Below, one piece after another: positions 32,980 through 42,547 of a DNA stretch of 64,000 nt (the first letter of the stretch is position 1; the number at the start of each line of letters is the position of its first letter). This DNA comes from Paenibacillus xylanexedens (GTDB taxonomy: Bacteria > Bacillota > Bacilli > Paenibacillales > Paenibacillaceae), in NCBI RefSeq assembly GCF_007680605.1, contig NZ_VEIO01000001.1, positions 186,001 to 250,000 of the forward strand. Reading direction: 5' to 3'. The translations under genes were made by a program, and so were the position numbers. The notes under the pieces are model-generated. The model did no database searches, was not told where the DNA came from, and saw only the letters and a program-made list of their open reading frames with translations.

Positions 32980-33768
32980 ATGATCGTATATGAGAGAGAG
33001 CATGATTTTGTTTTGACCGCACAGCATGAGCATGGAATTGTCGCTGGAGATATGGCTGCACATTGGAAGACGGAGTGGCTTCCCCAAGGCTCGCATCGCG
33101 ATGACCTGATTCTCGCGGCGAAGGAGCATGACCGGGGCTGGATTGACCTGGATGCTGCTCCTTTATGGAACGATTATAGTCAAATTCCGTACTCCTTTCG
33201 TGATTTCCCGCTGAGACCGCGTTTTGTGTTTTATCGCAAGGGGATCGAAGAAGTAAGGCAGCAAAATCCTTATGCGGGTTTACTATGTAGTCTGATGTAT
33301 ACAGAGTTGTTTCAAAAAACACTCGGGGCAAATTCTGAGGATGATGATGACATCAGGCAGTATTTGCAAGAAGAGCAGCTACAGCAGGAGAGTTGGAAGA
33401 AAGAACTGGAGGTTAATGCCTCTGAACTAGAACAGCGGCTGAAAAACGATGTAGAGATCATGTTGTTCTGTGACCAGCTTAGTCTTTTTTTATGTATGGA
33501 AGAGCCAGGTACACCTACGGCACGTTATGATTTTTTTGCTGAAGGGCTCGGCTGTGGCTTTGACGCCTGTCCAAGTTCCAACATTCAAGTCGAGTGGGTA
33601 TCAGGTGAGAAGGTAGCGTTATCCTTTTTTCCCTTCGATAGTGAGTTTGAAGTGAACATGTCTTATAAAGTGATACCCAAGGCCAGCATTCGCAAATTTG
33701 GAATGTTACAGGCATATCGCCGGGCAGATTGGAAGAAACGCCGAATATGGATCACAGCTCTATCCTAA
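32980..33768 (+). CDS. DUF3891 family protein
   Basis: A 262-residue protein. The N-terminal part has the DUF3891 marks LTAQHEHGIVAGDMA, AAKEHDRGWIDLDAAP and DFPLRPRFVFYRKGI, and the central helical part includes EQRLKNDVEIMLFCDQLSLF. His and Asp residues in EHDRGW resemble an HD-type metal site, so a metal-dependent hydrolase is possible but not shown. There is no signal peptide. The start is ATG 32980; a GGAAGGGTGA ribosome site is near. Divergent from coaA. Function is unknown. Confidence 0.75.
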   Translation: MIVYEREHDFVLTAQHEHGIVAGDMAAHWKTEWLPQGSHRDDLILAAKEHDRGWIDLDAAPLWNDYSQIPYSFRDFPLRPRFVFYRKGIEEVRQQNPYAGLLCSLMYTELFQKTLGANSEDDDDIRQYLQEEQLQQESWKKELEVNASELEQRLKNDVEIMLFCDQLSLFLCMEEPGTPTARYDFFAEGLGCGFDACPSSNIQVEWVSGEKVALSFFPFDSEFEVNMSYKVIPKASIRKFGMLQAYRRADWKKRRIWITALS

Positions 33769-33940
33769 GCTAAGCGTACTCCTGATTTAAGGAAAAAACC
33801 ACATATTTACGTGATTAAAAGGCGGGCATCTGATATTACGGGCGTCCGTCTTTGGTATGGAAAAAAGTCTAGCAGGAATTAACGCAAGATTTCCAGAAAT
33901 GTAGTGAAACGTGAGAAAAGCGCATCTTGGGAGGCTGAAC

Positions 33941-34423
33941 ATGAATTATCAGGTTGAGATTTATACGATGAGTATGGTGTGGAACCCGGTTAGCGATCAG
34001 GTTTTGCTGATGAACCGGCCGAATCATAAAGGGTTCCCGGGGTATATTGCTCCTGGCGGAAAAGTGGAGTTCCCCGAAAGTATTGTGGACGGAGCTATCC
34101 GTGAAGTTCGTGAGGAGACAGGGCTTTTGGCGAAGCAAATTACGTACAAAGGGCTGGATGAGTTCTGTGATCCTGAGCAAGGGTTAAGATACATGGTGTT
34201 TAATTATCTGGTAACTTCATATGAAGGCGAACTTCTTACCGACCCGCCGGAGGGAGAGTTAGTATGGGTATCCTTGAAGCAGGCATTGGAATTGCCGATG
34301 CAAGATTGGTTTGCAGAGCGGTTCCCGCGTTTTTTTAACTCAGGTACATTTGAACGAAGCGTGGTCTGGGAGAAGTCGAGTGGACAAACCTTGCAAGAGA
34401 CGTTCAGGACATATAGGGACTAG
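33941..34423 (+). CDS. Nudix hydrolase (8-oxo-dGTP diphosphatase-like)
   Basis: A 160-residue Nudix hydrolase. The Nudix box is clear: GGKVEFPESIVDGAIREVRE followed by ETG (GX5EX7REVREETG type). The segment before it (NRPNHKGFPGYIAPGG) and ELVWVSLKQALELPM after it are typical of the MutT/8-oxo-dGTPase-like group. The start was moved to ATG 33941, which has GGGAGG 8 bp upstream. Members hydrolyse nucleoside diphosphates linked to another group. The real substrate is unknown. Confidence 0.85.
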   Translation: MNYQVEIYTMSMVWNPVSDQVLLMNRPNHKGFPGYIAPGGKVEFPESIVDGAIREVREETGLLAKQITYKGLDEFCDPEQGLRYMVFNYLVTSYEGELLTDPPEGELVWVSLKQALELPMQDWFAERFPRFFNSGTFERSVVWEKSSGQTLQETFRTYRD

Positions 34424-34475
34424 AATGTGACCATGCGAGAAGAGAACACGGATATAGAATACAGAAGGAATGAGG

Positions 34476-34853
34476 ATGAGGGCCATGGGATATGGGGAAA
34501 CGCTGAGAGCGTACATAGAAGCAACGAATACGCATCAGTTTGACGAAGTGAGCAAGCTGCTTGCGCCGAATGCAATCTATTGGTTTACAGGTACTTCTTG
34601 TACAACCCTGGATGAGATCCGGGCCTACTTCGAAAATGCTTGGGAAACGGTGAAAGAAGAGGTATATCGTGCAGAGAATGTGGATTGGATTGCAGTAGAT
34701 GAGCGACAGGCGGTATGCACTTATTCCTATCACTGGGAAGGATACGTTCGTGGGAATCATGTTTCAGGACAAGGGAGAGCTACAAATGTATTTGTAAAAG
34801 ATAATGAGGGAGCATGGAAATTGATTCATGAGCATTTGAGCCTGAGTGAATAG
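34476..34853 (+). CDS. Nuclear transport factor 2-like (SnoaL) domain protein
   Basis: A 125-residue protein with the NTF2-like cone fold. Marks are the N-terminal helix LRAYIEATNTHQFDEVSKLL, the strand NAIYWFTGTSCTTLDEIRAYF, the ATNVFVKDNEGAWKLIHEHLS strand pair at the end, and a central Trp-rich pocket. Such proteins act as isomerases, dehydratases or ligand-binding partners, and here no partner is near. The exact start is uncertain (ATG at 34470, 34476 or 34485, all in frame, next to an AAGGA ribosome site). Function unknown. Confidence 0.75.
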   Translation: MRAMGYGETLRAYIEATNTHQFDEVSKLLAPNAIYWFTGTSCTTLDEIRAYFENAWETVKEEVYRAENVDWIAVDERQAVCTYSYHWEGYVRGNHVSGQGRATNVFVKDNEGAWKLIHEHLSLSE

Positions 34854-34939
34854 GAACAATCACATCGTATCCATATCTATATATTTAGTTCCAGATATTA
34901 TGATATAATGAAGTTTGCTTTGTTTTGGAGGTGCAGGTG

Positions 34940-35374
34940 ATGGGAGTTGTATTTCGGGATACGCTGGCGGGAATTAACTGTGACCAATTAAGTGGAGGGT
35001 TCTTTGACGGTTGGCCGAACCCGCCATCAACTTCAACGTTTCTCAAATTGTTAGAGCAGTCGTATGCGATTGAACTAGCTGTCGATGAGCAGACAGGCAA
35101 TGTGGTAGGTTTCATCCAAGCCATTTCGGATGGCGTACTTAGTGCGTACATTCCTTTGTTGGAAGTGTTGCCGAAGTATAAGGGGCAAGGAATTGGCACT
35201 ACACTTGTCAAGCGCATGTTTCAGCGTCTGGAGGGATTATACATGATTGATCTTTTGTGTGATCCAGAAATCCAAACATACTATGAAAAACAAGGAATGC
35301 AGAGGTCAACAGGCATGGCTATTCGTCATTATTCCAATCAAGCAGGACACATAGACAACAAACAGAACGACTAA
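34940..35374 (+). CDS. GNAT-family N-acetyltransferase
   Basis: A 144-residue GNAT. The acetyl-CoA segment is LEVLPKYKGQGIGTTLVKRM (about 76-95, with the Q/R-x-x-G-x-G/A loop), preceded by the beta-strand VLSAYIPL. The final part IQTYYEKQGMQRSTGMAIR is the usual last helix and strand. TTTTGGAGGTG lies 6 bp upstream of the ATG at 34940; an in-frame GTG/ATG-like start at 34925 is weaker. Substrate unknown. Confidence 0.82.
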   Translation: MGVVFRDTLAGINCDQLSGGFFDGWPNPPSTSTFLKLLEQSYAIELAVDEQTGNVVGFIQAISDGVLSAYIPLLEVLPKYKGQGIGTTLVKRMFQRLEGLYMIDLLCDPEIQTYYEKQGMQRSTGMAIRHYSNQAGHIDNKQND

Positions 35375-35529
35375 CATAGATTTCAGGACAGCAGAAACAG
35401 TAGCAACATCAGGTGATTCAGAGGGACCGACCTTAGAACTTCATAATGAGTAATTTGTAGATTTGCCATACATAGGGCTTCTGCAAAGGCATGAAAAAAT
35501 AATTTGGATGCGAAGAGGTGGGGATTGGC

Positions 35530-36015
35530 ATGAACTTGTCGTTCCGAATATTGGACTGGGATGAAGAAAAACCGTATGAACTTTTGCTGATGGCAGATCC
35601 TTCTAAAACGATTGTGGACGAATATCTCAGCAGAGGTGTTTGTTTTATAGCGGAGTATGAAGGAGAGATGGTAGGAGAGTTTGTATTACTTAAGACTCGT
35701 CCGGAGACAGCAGAGATTGTGAACATCGCGGTACAGGAGGAATTGCAAGGACAGGGTGTTGGCAAACACATGATTAAGGAGGCTATGGAGGCGGCAAGAA
35801 GGCTAGGTTGTCGTATATTGGAGATCGGAACGGGCAATTCCAGCTTCCATCAATTGAAGTTGTACCAACGGTGTGGATTTCGGATTACCGGCGTGGACAG
35901 GGACTTTTTTGTAAGACATTATGAGGAAGAGATCATTGAGGACGGCATTCGTTGTGTGGATATGATTCGTCTGGCCGTTGACCTAAATGACATAGCGGAT
36001 GAGGAGAAGAAGTAG
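35530..36015 (+). CDS. GNAT-family N-acetyltransferase
   Basis: A 161-residue GNAT. The strand and loop IVNIAVQEELQGQGVGKHMI (about 65-84) supply the acetyl-CoA-binding Q-G-x-G motif, and LEIGTGNSSFHQLKLYQRCG is typical of the YafP/RimI-like branch. The final helix-strand segment ends with FFVRHYEEEIIEDG and a DMIRL strand. The ATG at 35530 is preceded by AGAGGTGGGG at 6 bp; an in-frame GTG at 35518 lies inside that site. The substrate is unknown. It is one of five GNATs in the window. Confidence 0.84.
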   Translation: MNLSFRILDWDEEKPYELLLMADPSKTIVDEYLSRGVCFIAEYEGEMVGEFVLLKTRPETAEIVNIAVQEELQGQGVGKHMIKEAMEAARRLGCRILEIGTGNSSFHQLKLYQRCGFRITGVDRDFFVRHYEEEIIEDGIRCVDMIRLAVDLNDIADEEKK

Positions 36016-36069
36016 AGCAGAAGTGAAGAATCTGAAGTTTTTGAAGTAAGGGAAGGGTAGGGAGCAAAT

Positions 36070-36510
36070 GTGAACACGCATACGCATGTTGGTGTTTATG
36101 GGCTGGCTGTGTGTGAACAATTTTATCTGCTGATCCAGAAGGCTCGTGGGCCATACTACGGAAAATGGGATCTGCCTGGTGGAAGAATGGAATTCGGGGA
36201 GCCACCAGAAACTGCATTGAAAAGAGAGTTTGAAGAGGAAACAGGGATCATTCCTTTGCAATGGTCCATTCGTTCTTCACAATCCGTTGTTGTGAATTGG
36301 GAGTACCGGGGTGAACCCGAGGAAGTACATCATATCGGTATTTTATACGATGTTATCATCGGACAGAACAATCCGCTGGAACAGATCAAAAGAAATCCTG
36401 ATGCTGAAGACTCGCTGGGAGCAGCGTGGTTTACATTAGAACAAGTGAAAGATTTGCAATTAACGCCCTTTGCAAAATATATGATGCATCTTTCCCAGAA
36501 GGAGAGATAG
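36070..36510 (+). CDS. Nudix hydrolase
   Basis: A 146-residue Nudix enzyme. The box is GGRMEFGEPPETALKREFEE followed by ETG, at about 37-59. The segment before it, YYGKWDLPGG, is typical of MutT-like Nudix proteins, and EDSLGAAWFTLEQVKDLQLT near the C-terminus is the usual closing helix. It starts at GTG 36070 with GGGAGCAA upstream. Likely substrates are modified nucleotides or sugar nucleotides. It sits 54 bp after a GNAT gene in a run of small metabolic genes. Confidence 0.85.
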   Translation: MNTHTHVGVYGLAVCEQFYLLIQKARGPYYGKWDLPGGRMEFGEPPETALKREFEEETGIIPLQWSIRSSQSVVVNWEYRGEPEEVHHIGILYDVIIGQNNPLEQIKRNPDAEDSLGAAWFTLEQVKDLQLTPFAKYMMHLSQKER

Positions 36511-36524
36511 GACAGTCAGTCAGG

Positions 36525-36554
36525 AAGCCGCCGGGATTTGCATTCGAGCGGCTT
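36525..36554 (+). terminator. Candidate terminator after the Nudix gene
   Basis: AAGCCGC (36525-36531) and GCGGCTT (36548-36554) form a 7-bp stem with a 16-base loop, followed by TATTCC. The stem is short and no T-run follows, so confidence is low. Confidence 0.35.
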
Positions 36555-36965
36555 TATTCCATGTTGTATATTGTCAGGGTTCATTCTGAAAAATCCAATT
36601 TCTTGTTGAATGACATTTGAATTGGTTAATGTTTAGATGGACGGTTTGTTTTTGGACAGAATGGACCACAATTCTTATTAAGGAGGTATATACGGAAATC
36701 AGATCTGGATTTGACCGAATCCAGCGTTTCTGGCTTGCCCAGAATTGCGCCGATTATTCGATTCATCTAATTTATGCATCAATTGAGCTAAAAATAGGAA
36801 ATGCTCCTGAGCGTAAAAGTTTATAAAATAGAGATTAGAACACGAACTTCTTTGGAAACGGGGAAGAACGTATAACCTTCGAACGGATCAGGACATTATT
36901 CGACATCTGTGCGACGGTAGAACTAATCATTGTATTACTTTGATTTTGAAAACGCAGACAAACCT

Positions 36966-36994
36966 TTGACGGGAGCGTCGGAACAACGTTATTA
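36966..36994 (+). promoter_or_regulatory. Candidate promoter in the odhA upstream gap (36511-37120)
   Basis: The gap upstream of odhA is 610 bp and holds no gene that I can support. TTGACG (36966-36971) is followed after 17 bp by TTATTA (36989-36994), 127 bp before the odhA start, and is the best forward promoter I see. The GACGGGAGCGTC segment at its -35 is a small inverted repeat. Other parts of the gap show no clear structure. Confidence 0.35.
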
Positions 36995-37120
36995 CTACGA
37001 ACAGCACGATGATTGGACTTCATGAAAAATTTCGCTTAAAATGTTGAACGAACGCGAATTACAGCTTATTCAATGATTTCCGTCAAACCCTATGACAAAA
37101 TCAAGACGGAGGGAACGTCG

Positions 37121-39994
37121 ATGACGATCGAGAAAGGCAACATGAAACCCTGGGAGAGTTACTATGGTCCCAATATGGGATACGTACAAGAACAGTATGA
37201 ATTATTCACCCAAGATCCGGGTGCAGTGACACCGGCCTATCGTGAATTGTTCGAGCAATGGGGTGCACCGCCGATGTCTGGCAAGGGTGCAGAGACTCTT
37301 TCGAATAGCGGGAATGGTCAAGTTGCTTCTGGAAGTGTTGATATCCAACTATTGCAGAAAGCGGTTACAGCGGGCAAGCTTGTATGGAACATTCGCACGT
37401 ATGGGCATCTGGCTGCCGATATTGATCCACTCGGGATCAGTGAAGCAACAGATACGTCGTTGCTGGAACCAAAACATTTTCAATTAAATGAGGAAGATTT
37501 GAAAGCATTGCCTGCCTCCCTGATCTGGGAAGGGGCAGACGGCCAGACAACGACTGGCTGGGATGCAATCCAACGTCTTCGTCAAATCTATACAGGTCCG
37601 ATCGCTTACGAATTCAGTCATGTGCATGAAGTACAAGAACGTGAGTGGTTGAATCGCCGTGCGGAATCCCGCACATCACCCGCTCCGCTTACGCAAAATG
37701 AACGTACAGCGTTGCTGGAACGCTTGGTTGAAGCTGAACAGTTCGAAGATTTCTTACACAAAACATTTGTTGGACAGAAACGTTTCTCCATTGAGGGGAA
37801 CGATGTGCTTGTTCCTATGCTGGATGAAGCGGTCCGCCTTATGGCAGAAGCAGGCTCCAGTCATATTCTGATGGGGATGGCTCACCGCGGACGCCTGAAC
37901 GTTCTCGCTCATGTCCTGGGCAAACCGTACAGCAAAATTTTCTCTGAATTTCATCATGCCCCGAACAAAGACTTGGTTCCATCCGAAGGTTCAACCGGAA
38001 TCAATTATGGTTGGACGGGGGATGTCAAATACCATATGGGCGCGAACCGTTTTGTAAAAGACGGGGAGACAGTACAGGCTCGCCTGACACTTGCCAACAA
38101 CCCTAGCCATCTGGAATACGTCAATCCGGTTGTGCAAGGCTTTGCACGTGCTGCCCAGGATGATCGCCGTGAACCGGGTTATCCGAAGCAGGATGTAACG
38201 AAGGCAGCGACCATTCTGATGCACGGGGATGCGGCGTTCCCGGGAGAAGGTATTGTAGCCGAAACGCTGAACTTCAAAGCATTGCCAGGGTACCAAAATG
38301 GCGGAACGATTCACATCATCGTGAACAACCGTCTTGGTTTCACTACGGACAGCAGTGATTCTCGTTCAACTTATTATGCAAGTGACCTTGCCAAAGGTTA
38401 TGAAATTCCGATTGTGCATGTTAACGCAGATAACCCTGAGGCTTGTATTGCGGCAATCCGCATGGCAGCGGAGTATCGCAACCGGTTCAAGAAGGATTTC
38501 CTGATTGACCTCATCGGGTATCGTCGTTACGGTCATAATGAAACAGATGATCCTGAAACGACTCAGCCGCTCGTGTATGACAAGGTGAAGAATCACCCGA
38601 CAGTCAGTCATCTGTATCAGGATATGCTTAAAAAGGAATCCGTTATTGATGATGCGTTCATCGCGAGTGTACGTGATGGCGTAGCGGATCGTTTAAAAGA
38701 AGCCTATGATCAGATGAAGAAAAATGAAGTGCATGAATACTACCAGCGCAACATCAGTGAGTCTGAGGCAGTCACAATTACGCCAACAGCGGTGCCTTTG
38801 GAGCAACTGCGTAGCATTAATGCTGATCTTCTGAAGTGGCCAGAGACTTTTAATGTATATCCTAAATTGCAACGGATTTTGCAACGCCGGAGTACAGCTC
38901 TGAATGAAGGGGAAAAAGTAGACTGGAGCCTAGCCGAAACACTGGCATTTGCAACGATATTGGCAGACGGCAAGCCGATCCGTATCAGTGGTCAGGATGC
39001 GGAGCGTGCAACCTTCGCTCATCGTAACCTTGTATTGCATGATGCTACGAATGGTGAAAAATTCTGTCCGTTGCATCATCTGCCACAAGCAAAAGCATCG
39101 TTTGCGATCTATAACAGCCCACTGTCAGAAGAGTCTGTCGTTGGATTTGAATATGGATACAATGTGTACTCACCAGATACACTCGTCATTTGGGAAGCAC
39201 AATTTGGTGACTTTGCGAACTGTGCACAGGTCATTTTCGACCAGTTCGTATCAGCAGGTCGTGCAAAATGGTCTCAAAAATCGAGTCTGGTCATGTTGCT
39301 GCCACACGCTAACGAAGGCCAAGGGCCAGAACATACAAGCGCACGTCTGGAACGTTTCCTGCAATTGTGTGCGGAAGACAATATGACAGTGGTTAATCTG
39401 TCGAGTGCTTCACAGTACTTCCACTTGTTGCGTCGTCAAGCTTCATTAACCGAGACAGAAGATGCACGACCACTTGTGATGATGTCACCAAAAAGCTTGA
39501 TTCGTAATCCGCGTGTTGCGTCACCAGCTGTGGAATTTAGTGAAGGTAAATTCGAACTTGTGCTGGAGCAACCAGGTCTGGGTACAAAACCGGATCGGGT
39601 AGAACGTATTATTTTGTGCAGTGGTAAAGTTGCTATTGATCTGGAAGATGCGATTGAAAAAGAGAAGGGCGATTATTCCTGGCTTCACATCATCCGTGTC
39701 GAGCAACTCTATCCGTTCCCAGCCGAAGAGATCAAACGTGTACTCGCACGTTTCAGTCAATTAAAAGAGCTGGTATGGGTGCAGGAAGAGAACAAAAACA
39801 TGGGTGCATGGACATATATGGAGCCTCGTCTTCGTGAGATCGCGCCTGAAGGCACTACCGTAAGATATGAAGGCCGTCCGGAACATGCAAGTCCTTCCAG
39901 CGGTTACCAGCTTGTGCATAGCATGGAGCAACAATTGATTATTACAGCATCGTTGAAACAAACGGCGAAGAATAATATTCCACTGGGGAGGTAA
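37121..39994 (+). CDS. odhA: 2-oxoglutarate dehydrogenase E1 component
   Basis: A 957-residue E1 subunit of the 2-oxoglutarate dehydrogenase complex, which decarboxylates 2-oxoglutarate with thiamine diphosphate. The TPP-dependent domain is clear, with [20 protein letters not shown], the EFHH segment, [23 protein letters not shown] and the Asp-containing [13 protein letters not shown] region. The C-terminal transketolase-like region includes [20 protein letters not shown] and [12 protein letters not shown]. The start is the ATG at 37121, with ACGGAGGGAA upstream; the in-frame ATG at 37073 has no ribosome site. The E2 gene follows within 5 bp. Complete and of usual length. Confidence 0.95.
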   Translation: MTIEKGNMKPWESYYGPNMGYVQEQYELFTQDPGAVTPAYRELFEQWGAPPMSGKGAETLSNSGNGQVASGSVDIQLLQKAVTAGKLVWNIRTYGHLAADIDPLGISEATDTSLLEPKHFQLNEEDLKALPASLIWEGADGQTTTGWDAIQRLRQIYTGPIAYEFSHVHEVQEREWLNRRAESRTSPAPLTQNERTALLERLVEAEQFEDFLHKTFVGQKRFSIEGNDVLVPMLDEAVRLMAEAGSSHILMGMAHRGRLNVLAHVLGKPYSKIFSEFHHAPNKDLVPSEGSTGINYGWTGDVKYHMGANRFVKDGETVQARLTLANNPSHLEYVNPVVQGFARAAQDDRREPGYPKQDVTKAATILMHGDAAFPGEGIVAETLNFKALPGYQNGGTIHIIVNNRLGFTTDSSDSRSTYYASDLAKGYEIPIVHVNADNPEACIAAIRMAAEYRNRFKKDFLIDLIGYRRYGHNETDDPETTQPLVYDKVKNHPTVSHLYQDMLKKESVIDDAFIASVRDGVADRLKEAYDQMKKNEVHEYYQRNISESEAVTITPTAVPLEQLRSINADLLKWPETFNVYPKLQRILQRRSTALNEGEKVDWSLAETLAFATILADGKPIRISGQDAERATFAHRNLVLHDATNGEKFCPLHHLPQAKASFAIYNSPLSEESVVGFEYGYNVYSPDTLVIWEAQFGDFANCAQVIFDQFVSAGRAKWSQKSSLVMLLPHANEGQGPEHTSARLERFLQLCAEDNMTVVNLSSASQYFHLLRRQASLTETEDARPLVMMSPKSLIRNPRVASPAVEFSEGKFELVLEQPGLGTKPDRVERIILCSGKVAIDLEDAIEKEKGDYSWLHIIRVEQLYPFPAEEIKRVLARFSQLKELVWVQEENKNMGAWTYMEPRLREIAPEGTTVRYEGRPEHASPSSGYQLVHSMEQQLIITASLKQTAKNNIPLGR

Positions 39995-39999
39995 CAGCT

Positions 40000-41274
40000 G
40001 TGAGCGAAATTAAAGTACCTGCAATGGGTGAGTCAATAACTGAGGGAACGGTATCCAGATGGATGGTCAAAGAAGGAGACACCGTCAACCAAGGCGATGT
40101 TCTGCTTGAATTGGAGACAGATAAAGTCAACATCGAGATCAGTGCTGAAGAGAGTGGTGTACTGGAAAAAATCATTCGTCAAGAAGGCGAGACAGTAGTT
40201 ATCGGTGAAACGATCGGTACACTTTCGGCTGGGGCAGGGGGCGGAAACGCTCCAGCTGCTTCCGAACCAGCAACGTCCGAATCCAAACCGGCTTCTGCAC
40301 CAGCTCCGGAAGCTCCAGTAGCACCAGCTGCTGTTGCGGCACCGCCAGAGTCATCCGACAGCAACAAGACAGCGTCTCCTTCTGCACGCAAGCTTGCACG
40401 TGAGCGTGGGATTGAACTGGATCAAGTGCAGAGCAAAGATCCGATTGGTCGCGTGTATCAGGATGATGTGAAAAGCCATGGAAGTCAGCCGTCCGCTCCA
40501 GTGGCACCGCCGGCAGCTAAAGCTCCTGCTTCCGCGCCTAGTGCTCCAGCAGTCAGTGGCGCAACTTTTGCCAAGCCTGTAGAACGCCAACGTATGTCTC
40601 GGCGCCGGGCAACCATTGCAAAACGTCTGGTTGAAGCACAGCAGACTGCAGCGATGTTGACCACATTCAATGAGGTTGACATGACAGCGATCATGGACGT
40701 TCGTAAACGTCGCAAGGACAAGTTCAAAGAGAAGCATGATATTAACCTGGGCTTCATGTCTTTCTTTACCAAAGCGGTTGTCGGTGCACTTAAAAAATTC
40801 CCAACAATTAATGCAGAAATTGATGGCGAAGACGTTGTACTGAAAAAATTCTACGATATCGGTATTGCGGTGTCTGCCAAAGAAGGTCTGGTTGTTCCGG
40901 TTGTACGTGATGCTGACCGTCTGGGCTTTGCCGAAATCGAAAGAAGCATTGCAGATCTGGCGTCCAAAGCACGTTCCAACACGCTCGCATTGTCTGATCT
41001 GCAAGGTGGTACATTTACGATTACCAATGGCGGAACATTCGGTTCCCTGTTGTCTACGCCAATCCTGAATACTCCGCAGGTAGGTATTCTCGGGATGCAC
41101 AAAATTCAGCTTCGCCCAGTGGCGATTGATGCTGAACGGATGGAAAACCGTCCAATGATGTACATCGCTTTGTCCTACGATCACCGGATTATTGATGGAA
41201 GCGAAGCTGTACGATTCCTGGTGACTGTAAAAGAATTGCTTGAAGATCCAGAATCATTGTTGATTGAAGGCTAA
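40000..41274 (+). CDS. odhB: Dihydrolipoyllysine succinyltransferase (E2 of 2-oxoglutarate dehydrogenase)
   Basis: A 424-residue E2 subunit. The lipoyl domain is at 1-75, with the lipoylated Lys in the ETDKVNIE motif at about residue 42. An Ala/Pro-rich linker then leads to the peripheral E3-binding domain (about 125-160, [20 protein letters not shown]), a second linker, and the catalytic acyltransferase domain (about 195-424), with the DHR motif [16 protein letters not shown] holding the catalytic His. It starts at GTG 40000, 5 bp after the E1 stop, with GGGGAGG. E3 (lipoamide dehydrogenase) is not in this operon. A strong terminator follows. Confidence 0.95.
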   Translation: MSEIKVPAMGESITEGTVSRWMVKEGDTVNQGDVLLELETDKVNIEISAEESGVLEKIIRQEGETVVIGETIGTLSAGAGGGNAPAASEPATSESKPASAPAPEAPVAPAAVAAPPESSDSNKTASPSARKLARERGIELDQVQSKDPIGRVYQDDVKSHGSQPSAPVAPPAAKAPASAPSAPAVSGATFAKPVERQRMSRRRATIAKRLVEAQQTAAMLTTFNEVDMTAIMDVRKRRKDKFKEKHDINLGFMSFFTKAVVGALKKFPTINAEIDGEDVVLKKFYDIGIAVSAKEGLVVPVVRDADRLGFAEIERSIADLASKARSNTLALSDLQGGTFTITNGGTFGSLLSTPILNTPQVGILGMHKIQLRPVAIDAERMENRPMMYIALSYDHRIIDGSEAVRFLVTVKELLEDPESLLIEG

Positions 41275-41340
41275 TCATTTCTGAGATTTGGTCTGGACTT
41301 TATTTCTCATCCTATGAAACCTGAGATACTTCAATAGAAT

Positions 41341-41390
41341 AAAACCCCCTAAACGAGCACAATACAGACTGTGCTCGTTTAGGGGGTTTT
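41341..41390. terminator. Strong terminator after odhB
   Basis: A perfect 20-bp stem (41341-41360 with 41371-41390) and a 10-base loop end in TTTT. It lies between the odhB stop and the convergent lipase-like gene, and its arms (AAAACC and GGTTTT) suit both strands. Confidence 0.92.
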
Positions 41391-41430
41391 TGCTCGCATT
41401 TGAACCGGAATTGAATCAGAAAAAGATTTT

Positions 41431-42450
41431 TTACATCAAAGCCGTCTGATTCGATTGAATTTCAAATGACGGATCTCTATCGCAATCTTGTTGACTATTA
41501 TTTTGTGTAGGTTGTTGCTCGATCGTCGGCATATGGCGTTTTAACCAATTCAGGATATCTTGAGTCACTTCGTTACGATTGGTCTCATGGAGCATCTCAT
41601 GTCGTCCGCCCGGATAAAGACGATATTCTACATCTTGAAGTCCAAGCTTCTGATACTGAGCGTATAGGTTAAGCACACCTTTGCCCCGAAGACCGACAGG
41701 ATCTAGTTCACCTGAGAACAGAAGAACCGGCTTGTGTTTCGGGATACGTTCCATATGCTGCGGAAGATGGATTTCTAGTAGCAGCTTAAAGAAATCTCGA
41801 AAAAAACCAGCGGTACATATCGCTCCACACATGGGGTCGTCGATGAATCGCTGTACTTCCTGCTGGTCACGAGATAACCAGTCAAAGGGGGTTGCGGCTG
41901 GCCGGAAAGCGCGGTTAAATCCGCCAAATACAATGGCATTCAGTAACAGGCTTCGATGATTGTCACCTTGAATGCCGCACTGGAGTAGCGCCAGCTTTTC
42001 TCCAAACCGAAGCAAGCCTCGTTTGCCGTTTGTGCCGGACAGCACAAATGCGTGGTATCTCTCATGTCCTGCATACATCAGGTGCTGTACCAAAAAGGAA
42101 CCCATACTGTGCCCCATAAGGAACACAGGAGTACCTGGATGTTGTTTGGCAACTAGCTCGCCCAGATTGACCATATCTTTAGCCATCCAGCGAAATGCGT
42201 CCACACCTGCATCACCCAGTGCCTCGGTGCTCTCCACCGTTTTGCCATGCCCCCGATGGTCATTAGCATACACAGCAAAGCCGTGCTTCGTAAGATAACC
42301 CGCAAATTCGGCATAACGCGCTGCGGTTTCGCCCATTCCATGCGCGATCTGTACAACGCCTTGAATGTGTTCGTCCGGATCGGGAAGCCAGCAGTATACA
42401 TGAACACGGGTACCTTCATTGCCTATCAGCGTAAAGGTAGATTCCTGCAT
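41431..42450 (-). CDS. Alpha/beta hydrolase, monoacylglycerol lipase/lysophospholipase-like
   Basis: A 339-residue serine hydrolase. The nucleophile elbow FLMGHSMGSF (about residue 113) and the oxyanion region QIAHGMGETAARYA are visible. The acid is in SGELDPVG, and the catalytic His is in GGRHEMLHET. The layout matches monoacylglycerol lipases and PldB-type lysophospholipases. It has no signal peptide, so action on internal or membrane lipids is likely. The start is set at ATG 42450; the AAGGAGG at 11 bp suits it better than the upstream GTG. A 10-bp tandem repeat lies just upstream. The C-terminal tail (TIEQQPTQNNSQQDCD) is Gln-rich. Confidence 0.85.
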   Translation of the reverse strand: MQESTFTLIGNEGTRVHVYCWLPDPDEHIQGVVQIAHGMGETAARYAEFAGYLTKHGFAVYANDHRGHGKTVESTEALGDAGVDAFRWMAKDMVNLGELVAKQHPGTPVFLMGHSMGSFLVQHLMYAGHERYHAFVLSGTNGKRGLLRFGEKLALLQCGIQGDNHRSLLLNAIVFGGFNRAFRPAATPFDWLSRDQQEVQRFIDDPMCGAICTAGFFRDFFKLLLEIHLPQHMERIPKHKPVLLFSGELDPVGLRGKGVLNLYAQYQKLGLQDVEYRLYPGGRHEMLHETNRNEVTQDILNWLKRHMPTIEQQPTQNNSQQDCDRDPSFEIQSNQTALM

Positions 42451-42490
42451 TTCGTGTAATTCCTCCTTCACAGGTTATCGTTGACTAAAG

Positions 42491-42540
42491 CTAAAGAAAG
42501 CTAAAGAAAGCTAAAGAAAGCTAAAGAAAGCTAAAGAAAG
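42491..42540. repeat. 10-bp tandem repeat upstream of the lipase-like gene
   Basis: Five perfect copies of CTAAAGAAAG run from 42491 to 42540, with partial units on both sides. The array sits 41 bp upstream of the lipase-like start and 8 bp from the manA stop, on the coding side that reads CTTTCTTTAG. The 10-bp period is close to one helical turn. Confidence 0.9.
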
Positions 42541-42547
42541 CTACAAC

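Noticed and set aside
33805-33855. Terminator after the DUF3891 gene
   Set aside because: A weak stem with several G-T pairs could be drawn, but it was not convincing enough to list.
36617-36826. 69-residue open frame upstream of odhA
   Set aside because: No ribosome site, unusual Trp-rich start and no link to any known family; treated as non-coding gap.
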